Shown one piece after another: positions 56,196-64,000 of a stretch of 64,000 nt of DNA. The stretch is taken from the NCBI RefSeq assembly GCF_018619335.1, contig NZ_JAHHDX010000084.1:124001-188000 (forward strand), written 5' to 3'. The DNA is from Alteromonas sp. ALT199 (lineage in GTDB: Bacteria > Pseudomonadota > Gammaproteobacteria > Enterobacterales > Alteromonadaceae). Under the pieces are notes generated by a model, which searched no databases, was not told the DNA's origin, and was given only the letters and a program-made list of their open reading frames with translations. The position numbers were made by a program, and so were the translations under genes. The stretch's first letter is position 1. Each line of letters starts with the position of its first letter.

Positions 56196-56555
56196 TTACT
56201 GTACGGTCGGCGCGTAAGTAAATGTAACAGGCACAGTAATTGTTTTAGTTACAGTGCTTGTACCAGAAGTAGTTACAGTAACAGTGTTAGTTGTACCAAC
56301 ACATACGTCGTCTACTAATGGATCGTCACCTTCACAAGTAGGTTGACCTGGAGTAGTGCCACCATCTCCTGGCGCGTCTGCAGAGTTGTTGTTTGCAACA
56401 CCAGCGATAATACCAGCAGCAACAACACCAGTAGCGATTAGACCACCGCTTACTGCGCCCGCACCACCTGCACCAGCACCGCCTTCACTTTCTTGTGCGT
56501 TAACACCTGCTGCCATAGTAGCAGCTGCAAATAATGCAATGATTGACTTCTTCAT
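56196..56555 (-). CDS. Small GfcA/YjbE-like secreted protein
   Basis: 119 residues with a signal peptide ending GVNAQ, then a Gly/Ala-rich stretch with a hydrophobic segment (GGLIATGVVAAGIIAGVA), a Cys pair (CEGDDPLVDDVC) and a Thr/Val-rich tail. YjbE/GfcA products are similarly small and low in complexity. AAAGGA precedes the ATG and a TATAAT lies about 65 bases upstream on the minus strand (56620-56625). It is the first gene of the operon. The function is unknown. Confidence 0.75.
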   Translation of the reverse strand: MKKSIIALFAAATMAAGVNAQESEGGAGAGGAGAVSGGLIATGVVAAGIIAGVANNNSADAPGDGGTTPGQPTCEGDDPLVDDVCVGTTNTVTVTTSGTSTVTKTITVPVTFTYAPTVQ

Positions 56556-56647
56556 AACAGTCCTTTAATAAAATTACCCACTAAGTCCTATGCTAAATCA
56601 TTTTCAACCATTTGACTAGATTATAATCGACAAATGACTTAGATTTC

Positions 56648-57325
56648 TTATGTTAGCAAGCCACGCTGCGCAAATGAAATGGTTTCTTTGTCTCCAACCA
56701 CAAAATGATCAAGCACGGGCACGTCGATCGATGCCATGGCATTTTTGATCTCGGATGTTAGCCGAATGTCTGCATGACTAGGTTCTGCTACGCCTGAAGG
56801 GTGATTATGGACCAAAATGATCGCCGCCGCGTTGTCGATCATAACTTGTTTGATCAATTCTCGAGGATATACCGCAGCACTATTGATCGTTCCATTAAAC
56901 ATGGTACGAAAAGCAATTAGTTGATGTTGGCTATCAAGCATCAAAAGCGCAAACTTTTCCCTTTCGCAGTCTCTTAACTTGGCCTGCAAATAGCGCTTGG
57001 TGTCATCTACGTTATTGAACACATCTTGCCGTTTAAGTTTTATTTCTAAATTTCGTTTAAAAACTTCAAAACCCGCTTGAAACTGCGCATACTTACAAGG
57101 GCCTATACCAGAGACTTTCGAATAGCTTTCTTTCGTTGCGGTTACCACACCTCGTAAACAGCCTAACTCTTTCAGTAGTTCGTGCGCTACAGATAGGGCG
57201 CTCTTTCCTTTAACACCCTTACCTAGCAACACCGCGAGCAACTCAGCATCACTTAAGCTTTCTGCACCGTGCTGTAGTAGCTTTTCTCTTGGCCTTTCAC
57301 TTATCGGCCATACTTTTATCGACAT
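56648..57325 (-). CDS. radC: RadC-family JAB/MPN-domain protein
   Basis: 225 residues: an N-terminal helix-hairpin-helix region (RPREKLLQHGAESLSDAELLA; VSGIGPCK) and a JAMM metal site LVHNHPSGVAEPSHAD. Although called a DNA-repair protein, RadC's activity is not settled. It keeps the usual place next to coaBC (divergent). Confidence 0.94.
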   Translation of the reverse strand: MSIKVWPISERPREKLLQHGAESLSDAELLAVLLGKGVKGKSALSVAHELLKELGCLRGVVTATKESYSKVSGIGPCKYAQFQAGFEVFKRNLEIKLKRQDVFNNVDDTKRYLQAKLRDCEREKFALLMLDSQHQLIAFRTMFNGTINSAAVYPRELIKQVMIDNAAAIILVHNHPSGVAEPSHADIRLTSEIKNAMASIDVPVLDHFVVGDKETISFAQRGLLT

Positions 57326-57530
57326 ACTCTTGGTCCGTTAACTCAATAAAATAGTGGTTATAATTGAATCTCGGAAAATTAACGACTGTATGAAGGACGG
57401 GTTTATTCTTCAGAAATTGAACAGTTAAAGGTTAGTCAGAGCTTATGCTGTAAAATCGACTTTTGTTCAGCTACCCGATTTTTTGTCGCCATGGTAGGCT
57501 AATATCAATATTTAGATTTAGTGTTCTTTT

Positions 57531-58760
57531 ATGTCTATTGCTAATAAAAACATTTTGCTGGGCGTAACGGGCGGTATTGCCGCCTATAAAGCCCCAGATT
57601 TAGTTCGAAAACTCACCGCGTTAGGTGCAAATGTCCGCGTTGTCGTTACCGACTCTGCCGCAGAGTTCGTGAGCTCTTTATCGCTTCAAGCGGTATCCGG
57701 ACACCCTGTGCATCAACACCTTCTAGACCCGGCTGCAGAAGCTGCTATGGGGCATATTGAATTAGCAAAATGGGCCGATATATTACTTATCGCCCCAGCC
57801 ACAGCAAACACTATTGCTAAACTTGCTCACGGCATGGCAGATGACTTACTGGCAACGCTTTATTTAGCAACTACGGCTAAGCTTTTTGTTGCACCAGCAA
57901 TGAACCAGCAAATGTGGAAAGCAACGGCGACACAGCGCAATATAACTACACTTCAAGAGCACGGTGTAATATTTATTGGTCCAGCAAGTGGTGAGCAAGC
58001 TTGTGGTGATGTGGGCTCGGGCCGCATGGTTGAACCTGTAGATATCGCCAATGTATTAAATGAGAATGAAGCTGAATCTTCAAAGTTGGCATTAACATTA
58101 AAAGACTTAGCGGGAAAACAAGTCACGATTACCGCAGGGCCAACCCGAGAGCCATTAGATCCGGTTCGCTATATCTCTAATCATAGTTCTGGAAAGATGG
58201 GGTTTGCCATTGCACAAGCTGCAGCAAAAGCCGGCGCAAATGTAACCTTAGTTGCAGGGCCGGTAGCACTTTCAACGCCTGTCCATTGTAACCGTATTGA
58301 TGTTACCACCGCAGATGAAATGCTTAGTGCTTGTGAAAAGCTTGTGCCTTCTACAGATATTTTTATTAGTACTGCAGCTGTTGCCGATTATAAGGCATGC
58401 ACAGTGGCGGACAATAAAATAAAGAAAACAGGCGATGAGTTAACACTTACTTTTGTTAAAAACCCTGATATTCTAGCAACTGTATCTAACAGACAAGACC
58501 GTCCATTTTGCGTAGGCTTTGCAGCTGAGAGCCAAAATGTGGAAGATTACGCCCGCGGCAAGCTTACTAAAAAGAAGCTAGATATGATTGCGGCAAACGA
58601 TATAACGGCTGAAGGTCTGGGGTTTAATAGCGATAAAAACGCGCTGCATGTAATATGGCAAAATGGCGATAAACGATTGCCCGCCACCAGCAAAAATGCG
58701 TTAGCCGAGCAGCTGCTAGCGCTCATTGCAGCACGTTACGCTTTCAATAATAAAAACTAA
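57531..58760 (+). CDS. coaBC: Bifunctional phosphopantothenoylcysteine decarboxylase / phosphopantothenate-cysteine ligase
   Basis: 409 residues. The CoaC half (about 1-190) has GVTGGIAAYK, the catalytic His in GHIELAKWAD, PAMNQQMW and the redox Cys in EQACGDVGSGRM. The CoaB half has GPTREPLDPVRYISNHSSGKMG and the KLTKKKLD and AANDI motifs. It carries out two successive CoA steps. It lies upstream of slmA with no dut gene between. Confidence 0.95.
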   Translation: MSIANKNILLGVTGGIAAYKAPDLVRKLTALGANVRVVVTDSAAEFVSSLSLQAVSGHPVHQHLLDPAAEAAMGHIELAKWADILLIAPATANTIAKLAHGMADDLLATLYLATTAKLFVAPAMNQQMWKATATQRNITTLQEHGVIFIGPASGEQACGDVGSGRMVEPVDIANVLNENEAESSKLALTLKDLAGKQVTITAGPTREPLDPVRYISNHSSGKMGFAIAQAAAKAGANVTLVAGPVALSTPVHCNRIDVTTADEMLSACEKLVPSTDIFISTAAVADYKACTVADNKIKKTGDELTLTFVKNPDILATVSNRQDRPFCVGFAAESQNVEDYARGKLTKKKLDMIAANDITAEGLGFNSDKNALHVIWQNGDKRLPATSKNALAEQLLALIAARYAFNNKN

Positions 58761-58875
58761 CAGATACTTATTTAGTGTCGATAATAAAAACGATAAATAT
58801 AAACGCTTTGGTGTAAGCCAACTTAACATGGAACCCGGGTTGCTATAACTCGGTAGCGGAGGAACCACTTTCGTC

Positions 58876-59463
58876 ATGCCTGCTGTCAAAAAAACCAATC
58901 GCAGAGCCCAAATTCTGCAAGCACTTGCTGGAATGTTAGAAACCAGCCCAGGTCAACGTATCACTACTGCTAAGTTAGCGGAAAAAGTCGGGGTGTCTGA
59001 AGCGGCACTATATCGCCACTTTCCCAGTAAAGCGCGAATGTTTGAAGGGCTTATTGAGTTTATTGAAGAAACGCTTTTTACGCGTATAAACAAAATTGTA
59101 AACGAAGAAAAAGACTCACTCACGCGCTGTCAGCTTATTCTTCACCTTATTTTAGGCTTTGCCGAGAAAAACCCGGGCATTACCCGTATTTTAAACGGCG
59201 ACGCGTTAATGGGAGAGCAAGACCGACTACGCGCCCGTATCGCCAAGCTTTTTGAACGCTTGGAAACACAGCTTAAGCAAGTGCTAAGAGAGCGTAAACT
59301 GCGTGAAGGGAAAACCCTTTCTGCCGATGAAGCAATTATCGCCAATATGATGATTTGCTATACCGACGGGCGTATTAACGGCTTTATTCGCAGCGGCTTT
59401 ACTCGCAAGCCCACCGAGCAGTTCAATGAACAGTGGGCCGCATTTAAACAAATGTTTGTGTAA
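58876..59463 (+). CDS. slmA: Nucleoid occlusion factor SlmA (TetR family)
   Basis: 195 residues. The N-terminal TetR helix-turn-helix contains [36 protein letters not shown], and the C-terminal domain is of the SlmA type ([24 protein letters not shown]). It binds DNA and blocks FtsZ assembly over the nucleoid. GGAGGA lies upstream of the ATG. It is normally next to coaBC-dut. Confidence 0.95.
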   Translation: MPAVKKTNRRAQILQALAGMLETSPGQRITTAKLAEKVGVSEAALYRHFPSKARMFEGLIEFIEETLFTRINKIVNEEKDSLTRCQLILHLILGFAEKNPGITRILNGDALMGEQDRLRARIAKLFERLETQLKQVLRERKLREGKTLSADEAIIANMMICYTDGRINGFIRSGFTRKPTEQFNEQWAAFKQMFV

Positions 59464-59503
59464 AGCTATCGCTAGTCATACTGTGAAAAAGACGCTAAAC
59501 GAA

Positions 59504-59548
59504 AGAGCCCCAATAAGCTGGACTAACCAATTACTGGGGGGCTTTTTT
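59504..59548 (+). terminator. Terminator after slmA
   Basis: AGCCCC and GGGGCT pair, with further partly paired bases inside, followed by TTTTTT. It may also serve the convergent glycosyltransferase gene. Confidence 0.7.
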
Positions 59549-59589
59549 AGTACTTCAATTAGCGAAGTTACTGTTTTTTAATGCAGTAA

Positions 59590-60426
59590 TTATGAAAGTA
59601 ACTTTCTTTTAGTTAGCCTAAAATTAACTTTCCAGTTTGTTTTTAATTTGTGTTTAAAAGCATTTACTGTATTTAACTTAGGGTCTTCCACGTTTAAATA
59701 AAATTTTTCAAGCGCCTCTGGATGTAAATTAAACGGTTCGATGGCGCTTTTTTCTACGTTGCCATAGCCCTTATATTCATTTACCTTGTTTTCGATATGA
59801 ATGACTGACATCCACATTCTTTTTCCTCTTACAGGCGTTACTTCTTTTATACTACTCCAATAACCATGTCTTTCCTGAACCCATATGGTTTTAAAGTTTT
59901 CGCTTTTTTCAATTAAGCTCATAAAGGGGTTATGAACATGAGAATACTTGCCAAATCTTACCCGTGGTGCCACTTGCAGTGTGTGGCCGTCAACAAAGTC
60001 AATGACCATAAACTTTTGTTCTGAAAACTGATTGTGTACTTCTTTTACGAAGTCTTGATGAAGACTATCGTCGTTATCTAAACGCGTAGTTATAAGGTAA
60101 GGTGCTGTCAGCTTGGACTTTATTTCTCTGGTGATAGATGGATAAAAGTCTTCCATACCGTCAGCATAAATAGGTACAAAATTAGTAAATGTCTTTGATA
60201 ACTCACTAATTTTTTCTCGAAAAATTTGTGGCGTGTTTGTATCGAAAAATACCAACCACTCAAAGTTCTTTTCAGTTTGAGCTTTTATAGATGAATAACA
60301 ATACTGTTCAAACAGTTTTAATCTATTTTCCATCCAACTGTCTGTTAAAACTCTAGACTGAGACTTGGTCTCGTCCCACCCTTTTTTTCTAAGATTAAAA
60401 CGAGTCAATATAAAGTGCTGAAACAT
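59590..60426 (-). CDS. Putative rhamnosyltransferase-family glycosyltransferase
   Basis: 278 residues. It starts FQHFILTRFNLR and shows the sugar-nucleotide/metal region ITTRLDNDDSLHQDFV, with FEWLVFFDTNTP before it, as in the family annotated putative rhamnosyl transferase. There is no signal peptide. It is AT-richer than its neighbours and stands alone, which may indicate transfer. The acceptor and sugar are unknown. Confidence 0.78.
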   Translation of the reverse strand: MFQHFILTRFNLRKKGWDETKSQSRVLTDSWMENRLKLFEQYCYSSIKAQTEKNFEWLVFFDTNTPQIFREKISELSKTFTNFVPIYADGMEDFYPSITREIKSKLTAPYLITTRLDNDDSLHQDFVKEVHNQFSEQKFMVIDFVDGHTLQVAPRVRFGKYSHVHNPFMSLIEKSENFKTIWVQERHGYWSSIKEVTPVRGKRMWMSVIHIENKVNEYKGYGNVEKSAIEPFNLHPEALEKFYLNVEDPKLNTVNAFKHKLKTNWKVNFRLTKRKLLS

Positions 60427-60670
60427 AATGATGCCAATAAAAAATTGAGAAGATATTTTTTACAATTTGATTTTCTAATCGTAAAAATTCCATGTAATAC
60501 GCTTATGGAGTATCAATAGTTATTAGGTACAGGCGAACTAAAACTCTCCATGACTCATAACACGCTAACAATTTGAAGCTTAAGCTAATTTTGACGTTTA
60601 CAGTCTTACGGTAATAGAAAATGGAAGTTTCATTTAGTTCAATAATAGTGATTGTCAAAGCACTTATACA

Positions 60671-60700
60671 AAAAAAGCAGCACAAAAATGCTGCTTTTTA
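60671..60700 (-). terminator. Terminator after M28 peptidase gene
   Basis: AAAAAGCAGC and GCTGCTTTTT pair around an 8-base loop, 19 bases after the peptidase stop on the minus strand. Confidence 0.85.
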
Positions 60701-60718
60701 ACGTCGAAAATGTATGGA

Positions 60719-62356
60719 CTACTTACTAAACGTATTACCGAAGAAGTCCCCCTCGTTCCACTTAGGCTTATCTTTTTGGTTTGCTAACGTCCAGCCGATT
60801 TGTGCGTTGACCTTAGTAAAGGTCTCTGCAGCATTCCAGTTGAAAGGCTGATTAATATCATCGCTAGGCTTGTGATAGTGCGTAGATAAGAACTGGCCAA
60901 ATACCTTGCTGCCATCTACGTTAGGATCTTTTGATTTAAGTCCCGGTACCATAAACACTGAAGGTACACCTTGTTTTACAAACGCATAGTGATCTGAGCG
61001 AGTAAAAAGTGCCTGCTCTGGCCATGGGTCGGGGCTTAGCTCAATATCGGCGTTAGCAGCAGCTTTTTCCACTGATTCTTGTAAATCACTGTGGTTAGCC
61101 CCAAAGGCTATAACGTCAGCAAACTCGTAGGTCAGAATTGGCATATCTAGGTTTACGTTCGCCACCATTGATGTAACTGGTACGGTCGGGTTACGGGCAA
61201 AATAGTCTGCACCTAACAGGCCTTTCTCTTCACCGGTTACCGACACGAACAGAATTGAGCGCTTTGGCTTTTCTTTCATTTCGCTAAACAGGCGTGCAGT
61301 TTCTAACATCACTGACGTGCCAGACGCGTTGTCCATGGCACCATTATTAATGTTGTCTTTCTTCACTGTTTTGGCAAAACCGATGTGATCAGAGTGGGCA
61401 GAGAAAACCACGTACTCATTTTTAAGTTCAGGGTCTGAACCTTCAAGCACACCTACAACATTTGGGCTTGTAATGGTGTCGTGTACGCTCTTCTTACTGA
61501 TATCTACTACACCGTTTAGCGCAAAACCTTGCGGTACTTTGTCTGCTTCAAGCTGAGCATAAACGTCATCAAGGCTCTTTTCTGCGCCTTCAAATAACTT
61601 ACGCGCAGCCCCTTCACTCATGTAAGCGCCGCCTTTAAGCTGAGAAAAGCTATTCGCAGGCTCGCCGCTATCGTCTAACCAGGCCATACGCGGCGTATGA
61701 ATGTAGTTCAAACGGCTTTGATAAGGGCGTACCTTTTCATTTTTAGGCGTTGTAATGGTGATCATGCCAATAGCGCCATTGTCTACCGCATACTTTTGCT
61801 TTTGATAGCCAGACGCAAAGTGAGCGCCCTCTTCTGATGGAAAGTCGCTTGGCTTACCCGCTAGCGCTACAACAACTTTACCTTTTACATCTAAGTCTTT
61901 GTAATCGTTGTGAGATAGCTCGTCAGCCACAATGCCGTAGCCCACAAAGACCATTTCACCTTTTACATTAGCCTCAGTGCTGAGCAAACTCGGGCTAGCT
62001 AAATACTCTTTTGGATAATCAAAATCTATGGTCTCGCCGTTTTGGGTGAAGGTAAACTTGGGAGACTCTTGAACCAGATTGGCTTTGCGAAACGATACGT
62101 TTTGTACGTAACCATCTGTACCTGCTGGCTTCAAACCATATTTGGCAAATTCGGTAGCAATATAAAGCGCCGCAATTTCATGACCGCGAGAGCCAGTATC
62201 ACGACCTTCAAGTAAATCGTCTGCTAAGAAAAACAGATGTGATTTAATTCGCTGTGTATCAGGGTTAAAAGCATTGTCTGTCGATGTGTGGTCGTGAGCA
62301 GTAGCAGCAAAGGTCATTGCTGTCATTGCACTACCTATTAGTAGTTTTTTTATCAT
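60719..62356 (-). CDS. M28-family zinc metallopeptidase with PA domain (secreted)
   Basis: 545 residues with a signal peptide ending TAHDH. A protease-associated (PA) insert lies around residues 130-260. The M28 zinc ligands are in FSAHSDHIGF, GAMDNASGTS, GEEKGLLGAD (catalytic Glu) and FTRSDHYAFVKQGVPS, with a final His in STHYHKPSDD. It is an aminopeptidase-type enzyme acting in the periplasm or outside. It is transcribed alone and ends in its own terminator. Confidence 0.92.
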   Translation of the reverse strand: MIKKLLIGSAMTAMTFAATAHDHTSTDNAFNPDTQRIKSHLFFLADDLLEGRDTGSRGHEIAALYIATEFAKYGLKPAGTDGYVQNVSFRKANLVQESPKFTFTQNGETIDFDYPKEYLASPSLLSTEANVKGEMVFVGYGIVADELSHNDYKDLDVKGKVVVALAGKPSDFPSEEGAHFASGYQKQKYAVDNGAIGMITITTPKNEKVRPYQSRLNYIHTPRMAWLDDSGEPANSFSQLKGGAYMSEGAARKLFEGAEKSLDDVYAQLEADKVPQGFALNGVVDISKKSVHDTITSPNVVGVLEGSDPELKNEYVVFSAHSDHIGFAKTVKKDNINNGAMDNASGTSVMLETARLFSEMKEKPKRSILFVSVTGEEKGLLGADYFARNPTVPVTSMVANVNLDMPILTYEFADVIAFGANHSDLQESVEKAAANADIELSPDPWPEQALFTRSDHYAFVKQGVPSVFMVPGLKSKDPNVDGSKVFGQFLSTHYHKPSDDINQPFNWNAAETFTKVNAQIGWTLANQKDKPKWNEGDFFGNTFSK

Positions 62357-62544
62357 TGTAATTTCACCGTATAACTAAGTGTGCGTCATGGTAACGCAGT
62401 TAATAGGCGAAATACCAACAAACTACGTACGTTTACCATGTGTTTCCTACCGTTGCTCGCATTTTAAGAGCAAGGTAAAATTGTCAGCCAAACGCCGGAT
62501 CAGATTCCGGGAGTATTTATATTTTTTAGTGAAGAGCAGCATCC

Positions 62545-62880
62545 ATGTCGAAAGACGATATTCTTTACCGCGTTCAATTTATCAGTAATGGTGAACGCTA
62601 TGAGTTATATGTGAAAACCCTTATACAAGGTGCTTTATTTGGCTTTATTGAGATAGGCGACTTTGTGTGGGATACCCATACGAGCGTTGTTGTCGATCCT
62701 AGTCATGAAAGATTAAAAGCTGAATTTTCTGAAGTAACAAAAACTTATGTTCCTATGCACAACGTTTTACGCATTGACGCTGTAAACAAAAAAGGAACAG
62801 CCAAAATTACTAATTTAGAAAATAAATCTGATAAAGTAACGGCTTTCCCTAGTCCAATATATACACCAACGAAAGAGTAG
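62545..62880 (+). CDS. DUF1820 family protein
   Basis: 111 residues with the family pattern ILYRVQFISNGERYELYV, GFIEIGDFVW, VVVDPSHERLKAEF and TYVPMHNVLRID. It is a cytoplasmic protein of unknown function, conserved in gammaproteobacteria. The DUF885 gene follows after 39 bases and may be cotranscribed. Confidence 0.88.
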   Translation: MSKDDILYRVQFISNGERYELYVKTLIQGALFGFIEIGDFVWDTHTSVVVDPSHERLKAEFSEVTKTYVPMHNVLRIDAVNKKGTAKITNLENKSDKVTAFPSPIYTPTKE

Positions 62881-62919
62881 CCACCGGCGTCAATCCGGTG
62901 AAGGTTACCGGAGACCCTT

Positions 62920-64000
62920 ATGTATCGCTATCTGTTAGCAGCATTACTATTTATTTGCAGCGTTAGTTCGTCTGCAAATAGCCTTGACGATGAAAGCTTG
63001 TATCAACTACTTGATGACATTTGGCAGTACGAGCTTTCGGTTTCGCCGCTTTTAGCCTCTCGCGAGGGCGATAGCTCTCTAGCTCATGTGCTACCCGATA
63101 TTTCGCCCGAAGCACTTAAAGCACAAAATGAACAATGGCGCGCTTTTCAAAAAGCCTTAAGTCAGTATAAAAAAGAGAATATCTCTACTGACGCTTATAT
63201 TGCTTTGCTAATGCAGCAATACCGTTTAGCCAACTATGTGGATGAATATACGTATCGCGCACACTTAGTGCCTATCAATTCAGAATATGGCTTTCATGGT
63301 GCCATGGCCTCGCTTCCTAACTTATCTACGTTTAAGCGCGTAGAAGACTATCAAGCCTACATTAGCCGCTTAACCGCGCTTAAGCCTTATTTTGACCAGC
63401 AAATTACTTACATGAAGCAGGCACTAAAAGAAGGCTACACGCAGCCTAAAGTAGTGCTGAAAGGGTTTGAAGACTCAGTTGCGTCCTACATTGTTGAAAA
63501 TGCAGTCGACAGTGGCTTTTATTCTCCGTTTAACCGCTTTCCTGAGTACTTCACTGCCGAGCAAAAGACAATGCTTGCAGAGCAAGGCAAAGCAGCAATA
63601 AACAACAGCGTACTGCCTGCATATCAAATGTTCTATGACTTCATGGTAGATAAATATATTCCTAATGCCCGTGAAGATATCGCCGCAAACAACTGGCCTG
63701 ACGGTGTGGCGTATTACGCCAATAGAGCCAAGCATTACACCACTACGGATATGACCCCTCAGGAAATCCATGATTTAGGTCTGTCTGAAGTAAAACGCAT
63801 CCGCGCGCAAATGCAGCAAATTGTTGATGAACTTGGCTTTGATGGCGACATTAACGACTTCATTAGTTTTTTACGCGAAGACCCGCAATTCTATGCCACC
63901 AGCGCTGAAGACTTGCTAAAAGAAGCGTCGTTTATTGCCAAGAAAATGGATGCGAAATTACCTTCTCTTTTCGAGTATTTGCCAAGAACGCCCTACGGCG
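62920..64000 (+). CDS. DUF885 family lipoprotein-like/secreted protein (partial at window edge)
   Basis: The frame from this ATG stays open to the end of the window (360 residues seen). A signal peptide (YLLAALLFICSVSSSANS) is followed by a helical DUF885 domain, including DDIWQYELSVSPLLASREGD, GFHGAMASLPN and DMTPQEIHDLGLSEVKRI. DUF885 proteins are distant metallopeptidase relatives; the expected zinc residues would lie further downstream, outside the window. GGAG lies nine bases before the ATG. Confidence 0.87.
   Translation, partial: MYRYLLAALLFICSVSSSANSLDDESLYQLLDDIWQYELSVSPLLASREGDSSLAHVLPDISPEALKAQNEQWRAFQKALSQYKKENISTDAYIALLMQQYRLANYVDEYTYRAHLVPINSEYGFHGAMASLPNLSTFKRVEDYQAYISRLTALKPYFDQQITYMKQALKEGYTQPKVVLKGFEDSVASYIVENAVDSGFYSPFNRFPEYFTAEQKTMLAEQGKAAINNSVLPAYQMFYDFMVDKYIPNAREDIAANNWPDGVAYYANRAKHYTTTDMTPQEIHDLGLSEVKRIRAQMQQIVDELGFDGDINDFISFLREDPQFYATSAEDLLKEASFIAKKMDAKLPSLFEYLPRTPYG

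Noticed and set aside
62882-62900. CACCGG/CCGGTG hairpin after the DUF1820 gene as a terminator
   Set aside because: Stem of only six pairs with no T-run; the following gene begins within 20 bases and is probably cotranscribed.

Overview
The window looks like chromosome of a marine gammaproteobacterium of the Alteromonas group. This rests on gene order and protein character only: moderate G+C, the conserved housekeeping block kdkA-coaD-mutM-rpmG-rpmB-radC-coaBC-slmA, ubiC-ubiA, kbl-tdh-glpE-glpG, and TonB-dependent receptors paired with sugar enzymes and a tryptophan-halogenase-like flavoprotein. No rRNA, CRISPR array, insertion sequence, integrase or phage gene was seen. There is one tRNA gene, tRNA-Arg(CCG). 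Layout from left to right: (1) 1-6649 is a beta-glucan utilisation locus: the 3' end of a TonB-dependent receptor, an FHS-family glucose/galactose-type transporter, a GH3 lipoprotein glucosidase and a membrane-anchored AraC regulator. (2) 6769-7388 holds two small overlapping unknown genes, possibly one frameshifted gene. (3) 7476-19504 is a GlxA-type regulator diverging from a tight eight-gene operon that resembles the acyclic-terpene (atu) pathway: acyl-CoA dehydrogenase, nitronate-monooxygenase-like flavoprotein, acyl-CoA carboxylase beta, enoyl-CoA hydratase, acyl-CoA carboxylase alpha, AtuA, SDR and acyl-CoA ligase. It ends at a strong bidirectional terminator facing a BCCT transporter. 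(4) 21619-22487 is a split YeeE/YedE sulfur-transport pair. (5) 22669-31009 is a sucrose/fructoside locus: TonB receptor, halogenase-like flavoprotein, GH32 hydrolase, LacI repressor and LacY/CscB-type permease. Two nearly identical 18-bp pseudo-palindromes overlap the promoters of the receptor and GH32 genes and are probably the repressor's operators. (6) 31096-39383 is core metabolism and signalling: tRNA-Arg, cytochrome c5, a GAF-GAF-GGDEF protein with a ruined EAL domain, rep, ubiK, a HigBA-like toxin-antitoxin pair and ubiC-ubiA. (7) 39487-43601 holds a frameshifted FliL-like gene, glpG, glpE, tdh and kbl. (8) 43761-47860 is a three-gene sensory operon: PstS-like periplasmic protein, porin-like barrel, GGDEF-EAL enzyme. 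(9) 47949-48697 is a decayed GT9 heptosyltransferase next to intact kdkA. (10) 49608-59463 is the coaD-to-slmA housekeeping block, with a gfc/yjb exopolysaccharide-secretion operon lying between rpmB and radC. (11) 59590-64000 holds a rhamnosyltransferase-like gene, an M28 peptidase, a DUF1820 gene and the start of a DUF885 gene. The genes form modular accessory catabolic islands (beta-glucan, terpenoid or branched acyl-CoA, sucrose), each with its own regulator and several with their own transporter, set between conserved core genes. The best leads are the atu-like operon with unusual members, the paired sucrose operators, the heptosyltransferase wreck, the FliL-like frameshift and the PstS/porin/c-di-GMP operon. 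I found no clearly undescribed defence or mobile system.
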